A stretch of DNA of 64,000 nucleotides from Chitinophagales bacterium (lineage in GTDB: Bacteria > Bacteroidota > Bacteroidia > Chitinophagales > JADIYW01), in the NCBI GenBank assembly GCA_019694955.1, contig JAIBAX010000004.1, forward strand, positions 70,001-134,000. Reading direction: 5' to 3'. This document shows positions 61,442 through 64,000 of this stretch, piece by piece. A program made the translations under genes and the position numbers. Every line of letters starts with the position of its first letter. Positions within the stretch are counted from its first letter, which is position 1. The notes under the pieces were generated by a model, which worked only from the letters and a program-made list of their open reading frames with translations, did no database searches and was not told where the DNA came from.

Positions 61442-64000
61442 TTACGGTGCTAAGGAGAACCTAAATGTCAATCCGCCTCGATGGCTGGTTATCGGGTACG
61501 ATGCCAGTGTCGCTGGTATTTGTTTTCGGAAATCGTAGAAAATACGGACATTCAGCTTCTGATTGACGACATAGTCTATCGTCGGTGAGAAAGAAATCGT
61601 CTTATTTCCTCGGGTCGGTTCTGCAACGTTTTGGTCTAACTTATAGTTCACGGTTCTATCATTTCTCAAGGAGAAATCTGCACGAAGGTTCACATCATTT
61701 TCCAACTCGAGTTTTTTGCCACCAATTTTGAAGGGCAATTTGAATTTTGCCAATGTATATCCCAAGCCGGCCGTTATTTCTGTTGAGCGTGTTTCACTCA
61801 ACTGAAAATCCAAGAAACTCAACCCAAGCGTTCTGGATTTCTTAAATTCAAAATCTGTAATCAAGCTATTTTTCCACGTGATATCTATCCCGATGAGTGG
61901 TGCCAATTGCTCTGTCACGCTGATTTGTGGGATATTGTATAAATTATAATAATTGCCGGAAAGCGAGTCAATAGCCGAAGGTACAAAGAACACATCATCA
62001 CCACCAAAGCCGGGTGTTCCGGCAAAATTTAAGTCCGTACTAAAGCTACTGACAGTAAATGTACTTTGGTAACCATGGGTAATGGTGAAAGATTGGAACA
62101 ATTTCTGCCCCCATTTCATTTTTGAAAAGCCGCTATACGTTAATCGCCAGTTCGGTAATGGCAATGTTTTCAGCGGATTTAATTTTACTTTTCCAACATC
62201 TTTACCGGTATATGCTGCAATAAAAGCCGGCACAAGCACATCCTGAGAATATGGCCCATAACCCTTGGTGAAATTATTTAATTTCAAAGTGTCGTTTTCA
62301 AATATTTGTCCTGCCGAATTCGGGTTATTATTTCCTAAGGTCTGTGAGAATTCTTCGCGTAATTCTTCAAAATTTCTGAATGCTTTGGAGAAATTGTTCT
62401 CATCGATTTTGTCGAATACGGTTCTAAACATTAGGAATGAAACTGAAAAACTTCCGTTCTCAGCAGGTGTAAGGTGCTGATATGTAGACTCAAAACCGAT
62501 TTTCTTATAAAACTCGGAATAATTTTGTGTGCTTTGCTTATTTAAATTGATATCTACTCTCAAATCTCGGAACGGTTCCAACCCTATTTTTAAGCTAAAT
62601 GTTTTTGTTTTAGTTTGTTGGAACTGATAGTTGAAGGTGGTGTCGGTCGTCAGCCAACCTTTGTTTGCAATTTCTCCCAACCAAGTGGTATCTTTTTGTG
62701 CGCCAAACAAGAATCCAAACCCTGGCGCCCTACTTTCAAAACTTTGACCAAACATATTTTGATTGGGCATAAATCCCGGCAATGTTGTTGAACGCTTAAC
62801 ATCATAATTTATCGATACTCTTTTCAGCATCATTAAGGGTTGCATGAATATATCGACGGTTGGGTTTGCGTAGGCATTTACCTTAGAGCGATCTTCTTTA
62901 AACTTCCTAACATCATTCTTCATCATTTTCTTCTGTGTGATGAGCTGTTTGATGTCCTCTTTAGTTTTGGAGGTATCTTCTTTGGCTTGTTCTATTTCGA
63001 ATTCTTTCTTTTCAATCTCCTCCATCTTCATTTGAATTTTATTGGAGATATTTGTCTGTTGTTCTTTCTTCTTTTGAACCGATTCTTCGTATTCTGCCTT
63101 GGTGTGTTTCGTCGGTGAATTATACGGCCTCAGGAATGGGATGGCATTATAGAAATTCTTAAAATTCAACTCTCCCGTCATTTGGATATTGTTGGAGTTG
63201 CTGATAATATTTCCCCATTCTTTCACTTGTAAAGAAGGTGCTGTCCATGTATAACTGCTACCATATCTTACATTGCCGGAAATCCAGTCGAGATAAGGGA
63301 CATTTTTAAATGGCAACACATATCCGGCGTTGAAATTATGGGTATAGTTAACATTTCTGCCGAAGCTCCAGAAGCTTTGCTTAAGGGAGTCTCTCTTTTC
63401 TTTTGTATCAATCCTACCAAAAGGCTCATCAATTCTTGCGGCATTGGAAGCGTTGAAATCAAAACTCAGGGTTTTTGTCAAATCATGTTTGTAATTATAT
63501 GCCCTGTTCCAAGTGAAATATTTGTCAAAAGTAGGATCAATTACTAAGCCATCGTTTCCAATATCTCTAACTTTTGTTTCTCCGAACTGTCGGTTGATTT
63601 CCGTTCTGAAACCAAGTGTTGTCGGTCTATAATTGATGCCTATTTCTTTAAAAGGTTTCAGGTATTTGCTATTGTTTTTGACATTCTTGAAGGGCTGCCA
63701 AAAATCTGCTCTTGAGCTATAATTATACCCCATTGCACCTTTGTGCTTATTAATGACTTCATTTTCAATTGTTGGATTCTGCCTTTCCGTTTGTGTGAAA
63801 GCATACGTAAAATTGAAATTTTCTATGTCGTAAATATGTGTTTTTTGCTGTGGATTGGTTTTTACCTTTCTAAGATTGGTAACATTAATACTCTTAATGG
63901 TTGTTACTGTTTGCGCTTCGTCTTTAATTTCTTTCTTTAAATCCTTTTTTTCCTCCGGATTGAGGTTTGGATCTACATCTACTGCGTCAATTTTATTTTT
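61442..64000 (-). CDS. sprA: SprA, T9SS translocon / gliding protein, C-terminal part (5' end outside window)
   Basis: The first internal ATG is at 63733, but the frame stays open to the window edge (IYDIENFNFTYAFTQTE upstream of it), so the gene continues beyond base 64000; 852 residues are visible. The sequence is rich in amphipathic beta-strands (FGFLFGAQKDTTWL, FEFKKSRTLGLSFLDFQL, TLAKFKLPFKIGG) and ends with a typical outer-membrane strand, RGGLTFRFSLAP. A charged coiled-coil insert (about residues 300-370 of the visible part) is present. SprA forms the very large outer-membrane barrel of the type IX secretion system. It links with the T9SS cargo genes at 22-30.6 kb. Confidence 0.9.
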   Translation of the reverse strand, partial: KNKIDAVDVDPNLNPEEKKDLKKEIKDEAQTVTTIKSINVTNLRKVKTNPQQKTHIYDIENFNFTYAFTQTERQNPTIENEVINKHKGAMGYNYSSRADFWQPFKNVKNNSKYLKPFKEIGINYRPTTLGFRTEINRQFGETKVRDIGNDGLVIDPTFDKYFTWNRAYNYKHDLTKTLSFDFNASNAARIDEPFGRIDTKEKRDSLKQSFWSFGRNVNYTHNFNAGYVLPFKNVPYLDWISGNVRYGSSYTWTAPSLQVKEWGNIISNSNNIQMTGELNFKNFYNAIPFLRPYNSPTKHTKAEYEESVQKKKEQQTNISNKIQMKMEEIEKKEFEIEQAKEDTSKTKEDIKQLITQKKMMKNDVRKFKEDRSKVNAYANPTVDIFMQPLMMLKRVSINYDVKRSTTLPGFMPNQNMFGQSFESRAPGFGFLFGAQKDTTWLGEIANKGWLTTDTTFNYQFQQTKTKTFSLKIGLEPFRDLRVDINLNKQSTQNYSEFYKKIGFESTYQHLTPAENGSFSVSFLMFRTVFDKIDENNFSKAFRNFEELREEFSQTLGNNNPNSAGQIFENDTLKLNNFTKGYGPYSQDVLVPAFIAAYTGKDVGKVKLNPLKTLPLPNWRLTYSGFSKMKWGQKLFQSFTITHGYQSTFTVSSFSTDLNFAGTPGFGGDDVFFVPSAIDSLSGNYYNLYNIPQISVTEQLAPLIGIDITWKNSLITDFEFKKSRTLGLSFLDFQLSETRSTEITAGLGYTLAKFKLPFKIGGKKLELENDVNLRADFSLRNDRTVNYKLDQNVAEPTRGNKTISFSPTIDYVVNQKLNVRIFYDFRKQIPATLASYPITSHRGGLTFRFSLAP

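Overview
The window comes from a low-GC member of the Bacteroidota, probably a Chitinophagales- or Sphingobacteriales-like lineage (the exact family is inference). Signs of this are the C-terminal part of the gliding/type IX secretion protein SprA, two secreted proteins with type IX (T9SS) C-terminal sorting domains, a Bacteroidota-type putative porin, a TPR-LytS kinase with a LytTR regulator, and repeated promoters of the form TTG-N19-TAnnTTTG. It is mainly chromosomal housekeeping sequence. No phage, insertion sequence, CRISPR array or rRNA operon was seen.

Layout. 1-7.2 kb: the end of serC, a dispersed-repeat spacer, an alpha/beta hydrolase, the co-directional set DUF1015 - cystathionine gamma-synthase - PrsW protease, a reverse-strand RsmI-like methyltransferase/DUF3109 pair and a 3-methyladenine DNA glycosylase. 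7.3-10.2 kb: a cytosolic TPR histidine kinase and a LytTR response regulator separated by a reverse-strand PKD lipoprotein. 10.2-13 kb: a peroxide-defence locus in which oxyR diverges from dps, ahpC and an ahpD-like gene. 13-19.8 kb: an orphan OppC-type permease, a coupled uvrA-paralogue/YdeI/GT2 set and an ECF sigma factor. 20-22.1 kb: a protein with ten EYKTI-type repeats, a small lipoprotein, tRNA-Lys and tRNA-Leu. 22.1-30.6 kb: a T9SS-secreted SGNH hydrolase and a 2215-residue T9SS adhesin-like protein.

30.9-37.8 kb: a putative porin, O-succinylhomoserine sulfhydrylase and two large convergent membrane proteins of unknown function. 37.8-38.6 kb: tRNA-Phe followed directly by a GIY-YIG nuclease gene. 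The tRNA 3' half, its terminator and the 5' half of the nuclease gene are then repeated in tandem, with a palindromic insertion in the T-arm of the tRNA copy. This is the most unusual structure in the window. 38.7-45 kb: a TPR-CHAT caspase-like protein, HU, an M23 lipoprotein peptidase, a DinB-like protein and a DUF1295 membrane protein. 45-51.9 kb: sulfotransferase, prolyl oligopeptidase, class III aminotransferase, a small metzincin, a low-molecular-weight phosphatase and an FKBP isomerase. 51.9-59.2 kb (reverse strand): dnaN - tauE - thiH - rel/spoT - fur - purA. 59.3-64 kb: a glycosyltransferase, then sprA - gcvH - vanZ on the reverse strand; sprA is cut by the window edge.

Functional links: the oxyR/dps/ahpC/ahpD genes form an oxidative-stress unit. 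The two trans-sulfuration enzymes, with serC, concern serine, cysteine and methionine metabolism. rel/spoT-fur-purA joins the stringent response, metal-dependent repression and purine synthesis. Spacers carry at least one dispersed repeat family of about 65 bp with an internal hairpin (four recognisable copies) and several short palindromic repeats.
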